The position numbers were made by a program, and so were the translations under genes. From Lithospermum erythrorhizon (lineage: Eukaryota > Streptophyta > Magnoliopsida > Boraginales > Boraginaceae), in the NCBI GenBank assembly GCA_019722365.1, contig JADFUC010002328.1, positions 62,001-126,000 on the forward strand: a DNA stretch of 64,000 bases, written 5' to 3'. The notes beneath the pieces were generated by a model that saw only the letters and a list, made by a program, of their open reading frames with translations, did no database searches and had not been told where the DNA came from. Position 1 is the first letter of the stretch; every line of letters starts with the position of its first letter. Below, in pieces: positions 39,050 to 51,640 of the stretch.

Positions 39050-40140
39050 TCAGATTCATAACCGGCCTCGATCACAACGGAAACACCGACAAGAGCTTAG
39101 AACCCAAGGATGCTTCCCGATATCCACCGGATCTAGCGTATACACGTGTGTGTATGAACATACCGGACGAACAAAGAAAGCTTAAACGATTTCTTAATCT
39201 GCACGAAATCGCTGACCATCCTCCCTCCCAGATCTCCAACTGGGAAGGTCCACTAGCACCACCGACTGTCAGTCTCCTCTTCACCCCTCACCGGCTTCAA
39301 AGTTCATTTACCATGAAAACTAGCGAAGGTCATCAATGATACCAGCCAAGGGATCTCCTGGACTCAACCTATATCACGAAATCTCTCAATCTTCTCGCTT
39401 TCGCTGGATGCACCTCCGAAGGAGCATGACACAACTCACTGAACCGTCTCTCATACCCCTCAACAGATCTACTACCCTGAGTCAACAGGATCAAATCTCT
39501 CTCCATAGCAGCCATATGGGTACTCAGACAGTAGTTCTCCCGGAACAGCTCTACAAAGCCCTCCCAAGACACAAGGTCCTCTCCTCTAAGAAATACCAAA
39601 GATCACCGCAATTATCTAATTAGTCACGAGCACCCTCTCATTAAGTCTATAAGAGCTTAACCCGACTCTCGGCCTACTTCTCTACGCCCATCGGCCTCGA
39701 ATATAGTCTCTATGTCTCTAATGAAATCAATCACCTCAACGGGGCGTACTCAACTCCCGAAGAATTTTGGGGGATCTCCTCAAACGATCAAGAGTTTACT
39801 CGAACCTCAGCCTCACGATGTAATCGCTACCGAGTTGCATTTTATCCTCTCCAACCTCTACCTCATCTACATCAACAGGATCAATCGGGGTCGCTTAATT
39901 TACTCCTCAACCCCGTCAAGCCCACACCGGGCTCATCCCTGCCGACCACTGCTCTACCTCTACCACCACTGCCCGAGCACCTCTCTCGTGGGCACGCTGC
40001 CGCCTAACTGCATCCACCCTCGCGGCATCCTCAGTCTGTGCAAAAACGAAAGAAAAGATTCGCATCCACAAAAGTCAAATATCAACAACCTCTCACCAAC
40101 TTAGACCTAGCATAGCCACACAGACACCATGTACATATGA
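39050..40140 (-). pseudogene. Chromovirus gag with zinc-knuckle remnant
   Basis: The frame at 39369-39599 has WEGFVELFRENYCLS and LTQGSRSVEGYERRFSELC, matching the retrotransposon gag domain (PF03732 type). Near 39.06-39.13 kb a cysteine pair (RCFRCDRG) suggests the CCHC knuckle. The N-terminal gag portion toward the primer-binding site has no continuous frame. Confidence 0.85.
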
Positions 40141-40143
40141 AAC

Positions 40144-40162
40144 CTAGGCTCTGATAATTAAA
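40144..40162 (-). other. Primer-binding site of the chromovirus
   Basis: On the element strand, a few bases after the 5' LTR, the sequence reads TTATCAGAGCCTAGG. This resembles the initiator methionine tRNA complement (TGGTATCAGAGC) used by many plant gypsy elements, with changes in the first bases. Confidence 0.7.
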
Positions 40163-40164
40163 GT

Positions 40165-42628
40165 TATAACGACCCGCCCCAGGGTCGGCCGCCTCCCGAG
40201 GTTAATCGCTCTGTCCGGGACACTGCAGTCACCAAATCGATGGACGACTAATTTGAAAAGCACTCCACCAGCCTAAATAACCCAATAACATAACATACAT
40301 CTAAGAAGAACAGCTTTTAAAGAAAATAATTCATCGTGGTATTTTCTGCAACCTGCATAAAACCTCCATATATACAACAATCACAAAAAGATAAAACGAG
40401 AACCACATACAATTCAAATCTCAAAAATACAACAATACGATTCCAAACTACAACCAAACAACAAAAAGCGAGACCGCAGGATCTACGCTCCACCCGGGCC
40501 TCTCTCACCTAGGCACTCAGTCCCGATCACACGAACAAATCAGAAACGATGATGCACTACCTGTCAACCTGGCACAAATAAAATGCCGCCTATGCACAGG
40601 TGTAAGCCGCGAAGCTAGCTTATTGGAGTACTTATCTCAAGAGTGGAAATTAACTCACACCCACGCGTAGCGTAACATAATAATAGTTAATTTAGCACAA
40701 CATAGATCGATTTCCAGAATACTACACGATTTAAGGCCATTATAAGATGAAATTATCATTTGCGAGTTCATAATCATGCTGGCATCACAAAAGTATACTA
40801 ATACCGACTGTACGATTATCATAAATTCATAGGCCCATCAATTAAACATGCATAGTCTAGTAAAGAACACACAACCATGATCATGCATCTCAAAGAAAAC
40901 AATGGCAACAATACCCAAATAAGACCACAACTCTACCAACAACACTAGTACTACTCAGTCCCACAACTAAACAACTCAATCAACTCAACAACGTAATCAA
41001 CTCAACATGAACCCGGATTTCTACAACTAAGGCGCTCAGATTCAACCCTTCAACCTGCTGTGGATAAACTTACACTCGTCGACATAACCTAAACATCACA
41101 CTCGTGAACGAGGCTAATACATCACACTCATACCGGCACAAGCACCACTACATCACGCCATACCTCAAGTACAAGGCCACTACATCACGCCATATCACCG
41201 AATTACAAGGCTACTAAACCGCATAACCCATAATACGTCAACAACCCATAAATAACTCATCTAACGTCAATCCAACCAACAACATCCCGACCTCAAAATG
41301 ATCAACACACTGAAATCAACTCAATCATACATAAACAATCAACAATTTAACATATATAGATAACATGCTCACAATTATCATCAAATTCAACACATTCACG
41401 AGAAAGTAAATTAATCTACACCCGTGAGTTAAATACTCACCTCGGCTAACAATATGGAACCTCTTGCCTAATCAATCCAGGTGTCGTTTCCCACGCTCCA
41501 CGCCTAATCACAACATCCGCAAAAATACAATTACTACTTACTACAATCTTAATCCCATTTTAGTTTCCACTTAACAATTCCATTTTAGAGGTTTAGGTCA
41601 ACAACTACCAATAACACGCTTTAGTTTTATTTTCCAACTTGCAACAATATTTAATTATCAACTTAACAACTCTATTGGAAATATTGAGCCACATGCTTAA
41701 ATGACTAATAAAAACGACAAAAATCCCTAATTAACAACACTAATCATTCTCGGCCCCCCTCCCCTATCCCAATTCCAACACCTTAAACAATTTCTAATCA
41801 ATCCAACAATCAATTCCCCAACTAATTAATCTATTTCTAACAACCTTAATCAAAACTCAAATATTAATCAACTTACAAAATTTACTCAACACACTCTCTT
41901 CTAATCAATCATCAAAATCACAACTTATACTCTAAAATAACTATATTAAGGTCCCATAATATCATAATACAATTTAAAAGAAATTTAGAAAAGTCAACCT
42001 AAAAGTCAACTATCCCATTAAACCCATTTCTCAACCTCTTTTCAAACATTGATTATTATCACTTAACCACATAATCCAAGCTTAGACGATAATTCTTACT
42101 CATTTAAAAACTCAAAACTCGAAGTCAAAAGTCAACAAAGTCAAACTTTCAAAAAACTTTGAAATATAAATAAAAGCTTCCAACTTTCTTACCTCAAGAT
42201 AGAGGACGCATTTGTGGGAAGATGAAAACCAACTTTTTCTGCTTTTTCTTTGAGCCACAAAAGAATGAAAGAACGGAAGAAAAAAATTTCAAATCGGGGG
42301 TGGGGGAACGAATAAAATCGGCCAATACTTGTGGGAAAGTGGGGATGGTTTTGTTTTTAGATTTACATAAGAACGAGAGATAATGGGGTCAGCGGAAGAT
42401 ATTTAGGATTGCCAAGGTCCCGCTTTGGCAAAGCCGTGCTATTTCTCCACTTTTACAAAAATTTTAATGAAAAACAATTTCAAATGCTATTATCCGTGAC
42501 ATAAATTACTACCATTAAATACTAGTCTCGTTATAACGATTATATTTTGAAATTGTTGATACCATTACCGGTCCTACCATCAACCTATATATATATTATA
42601 ATTCAACTCAGCGTAACGGGTTATTTCA
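40165..42628 (-). repeat. 5' LTR of the chromovirus
   Basis: A 2464-bp partner of 33038-35409 with the same ends except that its inner end reads TATA instead of TGTA on the + strand. The copies share long stretches such as CCATCAATTAAACAT and TCTCGTTATAACGATTATAT but differ by many short indels. Confidence 0.95.
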
Positions 42629-42633
42629 ATGTT
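42629..42633. repeat. Target site duplication ATGTT, right copy
   Basis: Identical to 33033-33037 and directly next to the LTR end. Confidence 0.9.
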
Positions 42634-42731
42634 ATACTAAAATGATTATCTTGTCTCTAACACTATACTAAAATATATGACTAAAATAAACCCCACTCTT
42701 TCTCTTTAACACATTTCCCACCACAGCCTCA

Positions 42732-42743
42732 CCCCCCCCCCCC
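42732..42743. repeat. Poly-C run (12 C) in the foldback element arm
   Basis: A 12-base homopolymer in a C-rich patch. The inverted G-rich counterpart lies near 43190-43250. Such runs are prone to length errors in sequencing. Confidence 0.85.
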
Positions 42744-43566
42744 ATCACTTCTGCGCCCTCATTCACAACTCCCCACCCCTCGCAAACCACCGCCCCCAAC
42801 TCCCCCGCACTACCTAGTCCATTCTCGAACAAGCACTAATTGACAATTTTCTATTAAATATGCTGCACTAGACCCAAATGAAAATCTAATATCGCTTATT
42901 TTTGGAAATTTGTCATAGACGGATCAGCTTCTACGATATATTCACACAGAAGCGTCTCCTTTTACGCTAACCGACAAATTCAAACAAAAGAGAACATATA
43001 TCAATTTAGATTCAGGAATACAATAAGTTTGGCTTGTTTGTTTCTGGTTTTATGGCATCTAATGCTCCTCTGCAATTTCTTACATTATTGTTCGATAAAT
43101 TTAAGGTCAATATCCAATTTGATGGTTCAAAGAATACTCAATCTATTTTAACAAGATTGCCCAGCTGCAGCGTGTATTTTGAGGCGGGGGTAGGTGGTTT
43201 GCTGTGGGCGGGGGCCGCGAGGTCGGGTAGGGTGAGTGGGACGCCGCAAATCGGGGCGCGGGCCGCTGGCGCTGATAGGTTAAAGTGAGTATGTTAAAGA
43301 ATAAAGGGATGGAGTTTATTTTAGTTTTATATTTATTAAAGTGTTAAGGACAAAATAGTCATTTTAGTATAATATAGTAATTTCATTGTGTGTTTTAGGG
43401 GTAATATAGTCATTTTACTATGAATTAAGTGAAATGGTGTCTAGTGGTCAAGCAAGTAATAAGATAAAGCGAAAGTTCTCAGGTCATTCTAAAAGTGCAG
43501 GCGTATCTGCATAAGACGAATAGCCTGCGACCACATGTAAAAATACGCACAAGCTCAAGGGTATGT

Positions 43567-44131
43567 CGCCCCATAAGCCTTATTCTAATAAGGCCTTCCG
43601 AGCCACATAATCATGATTGATCCTGAGATTTTCGAGGTCCGAAACGAAACCAGAAAAAACAAACGATGTTTGAAATTATACCCCATCCCACCCCAAAATT
43701 TAGTTAGTGTTGAATTTTTATGAGTTAATTTTTTAAATTTTGAATTCAAATATTTTTAATAAGTTGTATAATATGTTTGTTAAAAATATATGGAGTATTA
43801 AAATATAATATTTCCAATCTATTAACTATTGACATGATTATTTTGATTTAAATATTATTTGATTTAAATGAAACATGGAAGAAAAATTAAGATAACGAAA
43901 TTTGAATAAGAAATACTGCAAGGGCCCTGTACTTAATGGACAACATTATAAGTTTATTACAACTTTGATTTCTCCAAGCTCAAGGATAAGAAATGAACAA
44001 CAAATAATGCGAGGGATGGAAAATCAATTTTTTGCCTCCCTAAAGTCTTGAACAAAGTATAAAATATTACTTTACCTGTGAACTTATAATTAAATCAACC
44101 CATAGTTTACAAATTCAAACGAACAAGTCTT
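43567..44131. other. Intergenic DNA between foldback and copia elements
   Basis: AT-rich, with no coding signal. It ends with GTCTT (44127-44131), the left target duplication of the copia element. Confidence 0.5.
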
Positions 44132-44382
44132 TGTTATAGAATTCAACTTATAAAATAAAATGTTAAAATATCTAGGTAAATTTAAATTAAATACTAGTGA
44201 GATGGATAATTGTTGTAGTATAAATACTTCTCATCCTCAGAATAAAAGTACAATTGCACAAAAATATTTTTATAGTATTTGTCTTTCTCTCGGCTCTACT
44301 TATTAGTGGTATAAAGAAATAGTAATAATATAAGAATATTATCATATTAGTTTGAGCTATTAAATATCCGATTTTTGTAACA
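44132..44382 (+). repeat. 5' LTR of the copia element
   Basis: A 251-bp LTR starting TGTTATAGAATTCAAC and ending TTTTTGTAACA. Shared blocks with the 3' LTR include CCTCAGAATAAAAGTACA and ATTAGTTTGAGCTATTAAAT. Confidence 0.95.
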
Positions 44383-44400
44383 CGTTATCAGCACGATCAT
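44383..44400 (+). other. Primer-binding site of the copia element
   Basis: CGTTATCAGCACGATC follows the LTR directly. TTATCAGCACGA is a primer-binding sequence found in many plant copia elements and is thought to pair with an internal fragment of methionine tRNA. Confidence 0.75.
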
Positions 44401-45495
44401 CTCTATCGGAAGTACTTACTGCTAGGTATATCCTCTACCCTTATCATTTTAATATTTATTTTGTTATATGTTCCTTACAGATAACCGACAATATGTCAAG
44501 ATTCTGGCTTAACGAGCGGATATTATTATTATCATTATATGATTTTGGGCTTCCGTTATAAATCCTGCTAAGTGATCTATAACTGTGGTTATTTCATCCG
44601 CCATTATAGTAAATTGCAAGTCATTGTCATTTATAATACGAATATTATTATTTTCATGTGAGAGTAAAATCTCCATCTCGTGTTCATTTACTTACTAACT
44701 ATGTGGAGGTTTAAATCCTCATCTATCACGAAAAATAATTTCGAGTAGTAATACTAACTTTTATACTCTTATGATTATATTGTTTATATTTACGAAGAAA
44801 ATCACATTATAATATTGTTTCCTATGTGTTGTTAAAATCTGCATCTAAAGGTTACGTATTAATAAATTTCATACTCATGAGAGTTTAATTTTGCATCTCA
44901 TTCCGTAGAGGTATAAACATCCCATTGATATTTTGGCTTTACGAAAGAATTATAATCAAAGAGTGATATTTGATATTCTTTGAATGGCTTATGTGTTATA
45001 TTTCAAGCTATCTATAATACGCACTACTTGTGTATTGTAAAGACTACATAATATTTAACATACTTAATTTTTTTTTATTAATTTCTCCTCATTTCATAAC
45101 GGTAATGAACAGTAAAATCAATATTATTTTCTTATCTTCAAACGGTAATAAACGGTTATAAAATCTCACTCTATCAATATTTCATTCTCTTCTACATTTC
45201 TAAACATCCTTCTCAAAGTATTTTATAAACATTTTCAAAATGGCAGGATCTTTTCTAGTATTTATCACTTTAATTGCTCTCTCTCTTTTTCTTGCTGGTT
45301 TTATAAATGTTGAAGAGATAGTAAGGGAAATGTAGCATTTATGGTACTTGTCATTTAACTATTTTATTTTATGTAGATTTTCATCAAGAGGAACATGGTA
45401 TTTGTAATTGAACAAGATTTCATTTTTGTATTGAATGCGTGAGTGTAATATTGAATAAAATCTTACTTATATTCTCTCGTGATTTAGATATAACA

Positions 45496-45645
45496 ATGTC
45501 CAACTATAAGCTCAACTTCGCTTCCTCTAAACCTCAAAGGAGACACCAGCATGTCTCTGGGGCAAACAAAGTAATAAGTGTATCTCTCTGTGATGTATTT
45601 GAGAAAATTCTACTTGGAATAGATAATGGGAAACATCATAAATGA
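45496..45645 (+). pseudogene. Copia gag start remnant
   Basis: An ATG at 45496 opens MSNYKLNFASSKPQ, resembling the MSN-x-x-KL-x-F start of gag in this copia group. The frame ends after 50 residues, and no further gag similarity is seen before the foreign insert. Confidence 0.5.
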
Positions 45646-47352
45646 TTTAAAAGAAAAAGAAAAGCAAGTAAGACAATAATACAAATTCTACACAAAGAGG
45701 CATATAAAGTTGCCATTATAATGTGCAGTTTCTAAGTATTTTAACTTAGAGGCGTCAGCGCCGAAGCGCTCTAAGCACCTCGTTTTACTCTAAGTGAGAA
45801 TTATAGGTTACTCTACAAAGCACCCCTAAGTCAATAATTTGGAGGCCGGAGCTTCTTAAAAGCGCCTTCTAAGTAACCTCGTGGTTATTATAGAAATTTT
45901 ATAAAAAAACACAAAGACAAATGTTAAGCTTAATATTAAAAACAAATTTAAAACATTTTATAAATCATAATTGCCAACATTTCATTTAAAACATCACCTA
46001 ACAAACATCAAGAAAAATGTATATCAATGTATCTAGCTATTTACAAATACCACTAATAATTGAGGCATTACATAATTATGAAAGACAAATACTCAAGGTT
46101 TGCAACACATCAATGAAGCTCCTCATTCTCTATCTAGAATGTTCTTGAGATATCTATTGTGTAGATAGTCACACCATCCTTCATGAACTCGAGTAATTTT
46201 GTCATCCGCAAATGTTTGACAACGCCGCCATGATACCAAAGAAAAGTTATACACCCAAATATTTCTTAGCGAGCCACTTGAATACATTCAAGTCATATAT
46301 TTATCATGAAGAAAAAGCAATATTATAGTAAGGACCGAGCTCGTTGAATAGCTAGCGTTGACTTCAATTGCTTTTTACTGGTGAGTACAAATTCACGCTG
46401 GGGTAACATTTTATATATATATATATATATTATGTTTATATATTTGCATGCTGGCTGACATGCGGTTATATTAGAATGTATATTTGTGCCAATGTAGACG
46501 ATGTTATGATATTGTTGTAGTTGTTTCAGGATTATATTATGAGTAAGCTGGGCAAGGAGCATGCTGGGCCATGCGGCGTCGCGGTATCAGTTGCCGCTGT
46601 ATGTGTTTTCTTGCGTGTCAACGTTGAACGAGATTACGATATGCTTATCGACGGGTCAGCCTGGCTGCTCGAGATGTACGATATCGGTGGGTTGGGCCTG
46701 ATCGAGGCGGTATGCATACTGGCTGCCGCCCCGGCGATCAGTCCTGTACGATATCACGGGGTCGCCTTCGACCGAGTGTCATGGTAGACGCAGATATCAA
46801 TGGACGCATGATCACATATTCGATGGTCAAGCCCGGGATGACGTTATGTCATATATAATGTATGGATGCCCCGGAATAGCATGGAGTATACATGCATTGG
46901 GAGGCGATGTTATGTATTTTGTCGAATTACTTTATTGGTTATGTTGTTTTACTCTTGAATGAACATTTACTCATGCGTGGTTGATGTTTTATGAAAATGG
47001 TACGGAGTATATATACGTTTGATCTTGTAAGGATGTTTGAATAAGAGGCCATCATGTGTTAAGGAATAGTTGTTACCTTATTTACTCATATATTATTGAT
47101 TATATTATGCCTATATAAGATTATATATGTTTGATACCATTCGTGGTATTTGTATTTCACTAAGCTTCTCGTAGGCTTGCCTCCTTTTCTCTATGGGCGG
47201 CTGCTTATGTCTAGGTTTTCTAGGAGTTGTTTCATCGGTGTCACAGTGAGTCATAGCTGAGCAAGCTTCAAGTTTCATTAAGATCAGAAAGGACATACAA
47301 GGAAGTCCTCAACAAATTCTTCATATATTGATTTTCCTTTTGTCGTGTCTTC

Positions 47353-47366
47353 AAAACTTATGTTGT
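47353..47366. repeat. SINE target site duplication, left copy
   Basis: AAAACTTATGTTGT, repeated exactly at 47581-47594. Confidence 0.85.
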
Positions 47367-47580
47367 CTTTATGCCGATGGCTCAATAGTCTGGTGGCACC
47401 TGACCTAAGCTTCCACAAGGAGGTCTTGGGTTCAATCCTAGTTGGGCATATTCTACATTAATTGTAGTATTTACTCTAGTTAGTTCTCAGTTAGAATTTT
47501 TGGCTATTTATTTGTAATACTCAATATCAGACTGTAATTTGCAATACACTATGTACTCTTCATCGCTAATTTACCCAAAA
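47367..47580 (+). mobile_element. tRNA-derived SINE with 14-bp target duplication
   Basis: A 214-bp element. A box A-like stretch (TAGTCTGGTGGC, about 47387-47398) and a box B-like stretch (GGGTTCAATCC, about 47430-47440) have pol III internal-promoter spacing. The body is AT-rich and the 3' end is a short A-run. The exact 14-bp direct repeat AAAACTTATGTTGT on both sides is the hallmark of LINE-assisted insertion, with the A-run partly shared with the duplication. Family not identified. Confidence 0.85.
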
Positions 47581-47594
47581 AAAACTTATGTTGT
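47581..47594. repeat. SINE target site duplication, right copy
   Basis: AAAACTTATGTTGT, identical to 47353-47366. Confidence 0.85.
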
Positions 47595-49183
47595 TCGAGG
47601 AGTCAGTTTAGACCATATTATTACCATGATGTATTTTGGAGATTATGTCGTTATGTTGTTTGCCAGCTACTAAAACCCGATGTATAATCGCTTTGACGAT
47701 GCATTTAGTGGAAGCAGTTGTTAGTCAATTCCCGAGGAAAAAAGTATTTTATTAGTATTAATATCAAACGAAGCCTTTTATGTTGTTATCCATCGAATAT
47801 ACTCAAATTGTGTTGACGATGATCCTAACTCGCGTACTGACTGCAGCCAAGCATAATTCTATATCATAACCTGTGTTTAAGATCTATTGTCATTCCGTGG
47901 TAGCTTATGTGCTCATGCTGGGCGTGTCATGGAGTCATATGCTTGAGGTCTATTTGATCGAGTCTACTCCTTATAGTTTATTTGTCCTTTTCCGTTTCGT
48001 CGTTGGACCTGGCCGAGGATGCCACCGAGATTCAAGTAGTCGCGAGGTTCTTTAGAGGTAAATTTGAGATGAATTGTATCACATACGAGCTACTACGGTT
48101 AAAGTGATTGCAAGTCAAGGTGAATATAAGAATCAAGTTTTGGAAGAATCTTCCGTGCTTTCGCCGAGGATGTTTATAAAGCACCTGGGTATTTAGGTAG
48201 CTTTTATCTTTTACATGAGGATGAATATAAGAATGCGGTAGTTATAAACATGAGGATGTTTATGGTAACGGCTGAGGACGCTTATAAATAATTCGGTACT
48301 CGAATAATCGTGGACGAAAGGCCGATGATAATTATGATATTGTACCCAAGCATTAGAATGAGCGAGAATTAGTTTAGCTCATGTACAAGGATGTATCACT
48401 GAATACGTAGAATATAATCGTGTATGAGAAGAACACTGAGGTCGCAACAACAAATTTGTAGCCATATTACTAATTTGTAAGTACAGGGAGATTAAACAAA
48501 GATGCCTATTGGGACCATAACTCTTGAGAGAGCTCAGAAATTCATACTTCCGATCTTTGTTGACGGATTAGGAGAAACACATAAATGCAAGGTCGGATGG
48601 GTGCGATACGTTCTGTGTTGATCAAGTAGTAGACCTCAACGGAAGCGCAATAATTATCATGCGAGGATACGAGGCATATGGTCGCGTAAGACTCGAGCTA
48701 TCGAGGTAATAATGTAACCAAGCATGAAGTTGTTTATATGAATAATAGCTTCCAAGCCGCTTTGGGATGGTACCATCTAAAGCTATCGGAGGAAATGTCG
48801 AATTTTAATATGTTAAGAATGAAAGGCAGAGAAAAGAAAAATATACTGGCTTAGGTCAATGGAGAAATTTGTGGAAGGAATAAAAAACGATACGACGATA
48901 TCAAAAGTTGACTTTTTTGCATGTTAAATGATTAATGAAAAGGAGATTGTTGAATTATAATTTTAAGGATGAATTAATTGTGATTTGATGGAACCGTAAA
49001 AGGATTAACGGTTATTCAAAGAATATACATAGCGATGGAAATAGGGAATGTTCAAAGAAATGGTCAGTATTAAAATTTTGACTAAAAGGTGATATTAGTG
49101 ACTAATTGAGCTAATGATAAGTTATGTATGATAAGAGGTTAATAAGAAGTGTACGATGATTTGTTGACATTGTAATATGGTTG

Positions 49184-49184
<1 letters not shown>

Positions 49185-49225
<41 letters not shown>
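49185..49225. repeat. TA microsatellite
   Basis: About 20 uninterrupted TA units. A shorter TA tract lies near 46411-46430. Confidence 0.95.
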
Positions 49226-49227
<2 letters not shown>

Positions 49228-49699
49228 TGTCAAGGGAATCGGAAGTGCTTAATCTTGATGTCGATTTATCATAAATAAGGACTATAAATACGTGATATCG
49301 GCGGGATGTATGTTAGATGAATTATTGCTGATAAAGAGATGTCAAGCGATGTCGAGCATGACATTTATAGATGATTCGAGAAAATGAGATTCGATGATGG
49401 ATCAGATGTGGTAAATGTCATTAAAAATAGTTGTTAAGCGTGAATACGTGATACTGGGTTGCTATGTAATTATGCCAAGCCTCATTCTAACTCATGGTAA
49501 TGGTAAGATATATAGTACGAAGGTATATGATGATAACATCAACCTAGTTGATATTTATGCTATCAAGTATTGTTGTCTTAAGACGTTATGAGTCGCGATC
49601 AAGCTGTTATAAACGAAACGCACACGCTGAGTAATGTAAACGTAGGAACAAGAGCGCCCCTAATAGTATTTGCCCCCACGAAGCCTCTACCTCCTCCGC

Positions 49700-51640
49700 A
49701 GATGACTTCCCTTCTCCTCCGGTATGTCCGCTTCTTTCTTTTCGGACTACCAGAATGCGGGCCCAATGCATGCCTGGTGGATCACACGGCCGGATCCACC
49801 CCCGTGTCTACCAAAGATTTGGCCCCACTGCCCCTATGACGTATAACGACCACTGGATCCTCACGAAAGACATTCTACCCCCTCAAATCCTCCTGAGGTG
49901 ACAAGTCTGGAAGTCGGGCATGCTCCCGCCGAACACGTATATATGTCTCCGCCATGATGCTCGCCTAGTGCCCCGGAGTCGCTCTCCTCCACTTCTCGCC
50001 CCGTAGACGACGCCGACTCTTCAAAATGACGCTGGGAGGCTCATTCTGGGATCTCGATTTTTCTGCATAAACGCTTATTCACACTCGGGCCCTGTAATCC
50101 TTCGCCTACCCCCGCCGAATTTCTATCTCGATCTTCGTATGCCACACAAGATTACGCCCATGGTCCTTGTGGTACTGCAAAACTTGCCTATCCTTCTTGA
50201 TCCGGCAGGTCTTATGTCAGGCGGTACGCAACAATTGCCTCTGCCTTCGATCTCTAAGAACACATTCCCGCTAAGGCCAATAAGTGAGTTAGTTATTCGA
50301 TCTTCCCTCCTCGACCTCTCTTCTCGGATCTCCCTCGAGGCTTCGAAAAGGTACTCCCCTCGGGAAGGTCACCCGGGGAGGCGCCTTGTCACCGCCTCGA
50401 TCCTGCCTGGGCGCCTCGGGAAGTGCCGGGCCGTGGTGCTTCCCGCCACTTTCAAATCTTCTTTTCGCCTCCTCGATCCGAATGGCTTCAGAGGCCCATT
50501 CATTGGATTCCTCCAAATCCTGAGGTTGCCTCTTGAGGAGTGACTCCTTGAACTTGCTCATCCGCAAGCCTTCCACAAAGGCAATCATGTGAATATTTGC
50601 TAGCTCCTCGTGACGTCAACTCTATTTAAAACCGCTTCGATCAGGCGATCGACTGGTCTCCCTTTCGCCTCGATAGTCAATGTGAGTACCATCTTTGTCC
50701 TACCGGGACTCTCCCCCACATAAAAAGCAATAACCGTTTTTCAACTCTCAAAGCTTCAGGAATACACTCCTGGCAACCGTCAACTACTTCGGCTGTAGGT
50801 CCTAAGTACTGGGCCGGAAAGTGCCGGGTAATACATTATGCTGTCCGCCGGTGGAATGACATCTGACCTGAACTCGCGTGTTCCTCCGGATCCGCTCTTC
50901 CCAAGAATTTGGTGAACGCAGGAGTTTCTAACCTCGCCGGGTACGACGGCACCCCTATGTCGCGCAGGCGGGGCTAATCCCCGCGAATCGGTATTGATTC
51001 CTCAAGCAGTTTGTCCAGAACCTCAAGGAGGCGGCATCCACCTACCGCAAGGCCGCCATAGTATCTCATGTGGGAGCCGAGACGGGCGTATCTCCCGCCG
51101 CAACTTCATGGAGACTTTGTCCCGTGAATGGCCTGTTCCTCCGCCCGCTGGGAGCGCCAAGCGTAGGTCTCCTCCTCCTCCCGGACGGACGATACCTCCT
51201 GCTTCCATTCTTAACCGGTGGATCCGCTTCCCGAGCTTTTTGCATTACGCCGCCTAGCGACGGTCCCCGGGCTATCTCATGAATTATCCTGTACCTATCT
51301 CCTATTGGGCGCGACTTCCACCTCGTGCACGGTTCTAACTGCAGGTTGACCGGCATGGGCATCGGCTGGGGTATCATTCCTACTGCATCACGGAGATCAT
51401 CCGGCCGAGCCCCTCGGTTCCTTGAGGGTGGCTATCATCATGCTTGTTTGCTTCATGATAATGGCCATGGGTAATGGTCGAACCGCGCTGGGCGGTGACT
51501 TCTAATGCAAGCCCCCTCGCGTCGCCAATGACGATTCGGGTTGCTTCGTAGTAGGCCGGATCACAAATCCTCCAAGTCGAAGCTGCATGCCTTGCTCCAA
51601 ACGGGCGTTAAAGCAAACAAGGACCGGCCGCCTAAAGGAA
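49700..51640 (-). pseudogene. Ty3/gypsy gag and protease remnant (Tat-like)
   Basis: On the minus strand, 50588-50289 encodes AFVEGLRMSKFKESLLKRQP followed by an A-x-x-A-I-R-I-E-E-A pattern, matching the C-terminal helix part of gypsy gag (usually F..GL....F..SL...P). Upstream (51377-51066) is a proline/arginine-rich gag N-terminal region starting MIPQPMPMP. Downstream, near 49.80-49.85 kb, EDPVVVI is followed after a gap by LVDTG, matching a retropepsin active site. Frames are interrupted. G+C content is far above the copia DNA on each side. LTRs were not identified. Confidence 0.7.

Larger units (their letters stand above)
33038..42628 (-). mobile_element. Ty3/gypsy chromovirus (Tekay-like), structurally complete, coding part decayed
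   Basis: A 9591-bp element on the minus strand with two LTRs (33038-35409 and 40165-42628), a primer-binding site, a recognisable 3' end motif and a perfect 5-bp target duplication (ATGTT). In transcription order it has gag, zinc knuckle, protease, reverse transcriptase, integrase and a C-terminal chromodomain-like block, the order of a Ty3/gypsy element. All frames are interrupted by stops and indels. The LTRs differ by many substitutions and small gaps, so insertion is old. Confidence 0.95.
32833..43566. mobile_element. Foldback DNA element with very long inverted repeats, interrupted by a chromovirus
   Basis: The DNA on each side of the gypsy element at 33038-42628 belongs to one older element. 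Left phrases (32983-33032, AAAATGACTATATTATCCC and AAAATACACAATAAAATGACT) match the inverted right phrases at about 43378-43425. Left DNA after the gypsy insert (TATACTAAAATGATTATCTTG, then AACACTATACTAAAATATATGACTAAAATAAACCCC) also matches the inverted right arm at about 43290-43377. Pairing continues into the GC-rich centre (CAAACCACCGCCCCC at 42784 against inverted 43190-43210). With the gypsy removed the element is about 1.14 kb and nearly all inverted repeat. No transposase is present, so it is non-autonomous; MULE-like or Foldback class. The outer ends and target duplication are approximate. Confidence 0.75.

Noticed and set aside
45720..45900. Repeated AAGCGC/CTCTAAG and CCTAAG words suggesting a small satellite or Helitron end
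   Set aside because: Too few and too irregular units, no 3' hairpin with CTRR end, and no AT insertion site that I could define.
46521..46787. 88-aa + strand frame with alanine/valine-rich sequence
   Set aside because: No recognisable domain. It lies in LTR-like sequence within nested retroelements, and its length is expected by chance at this composition.
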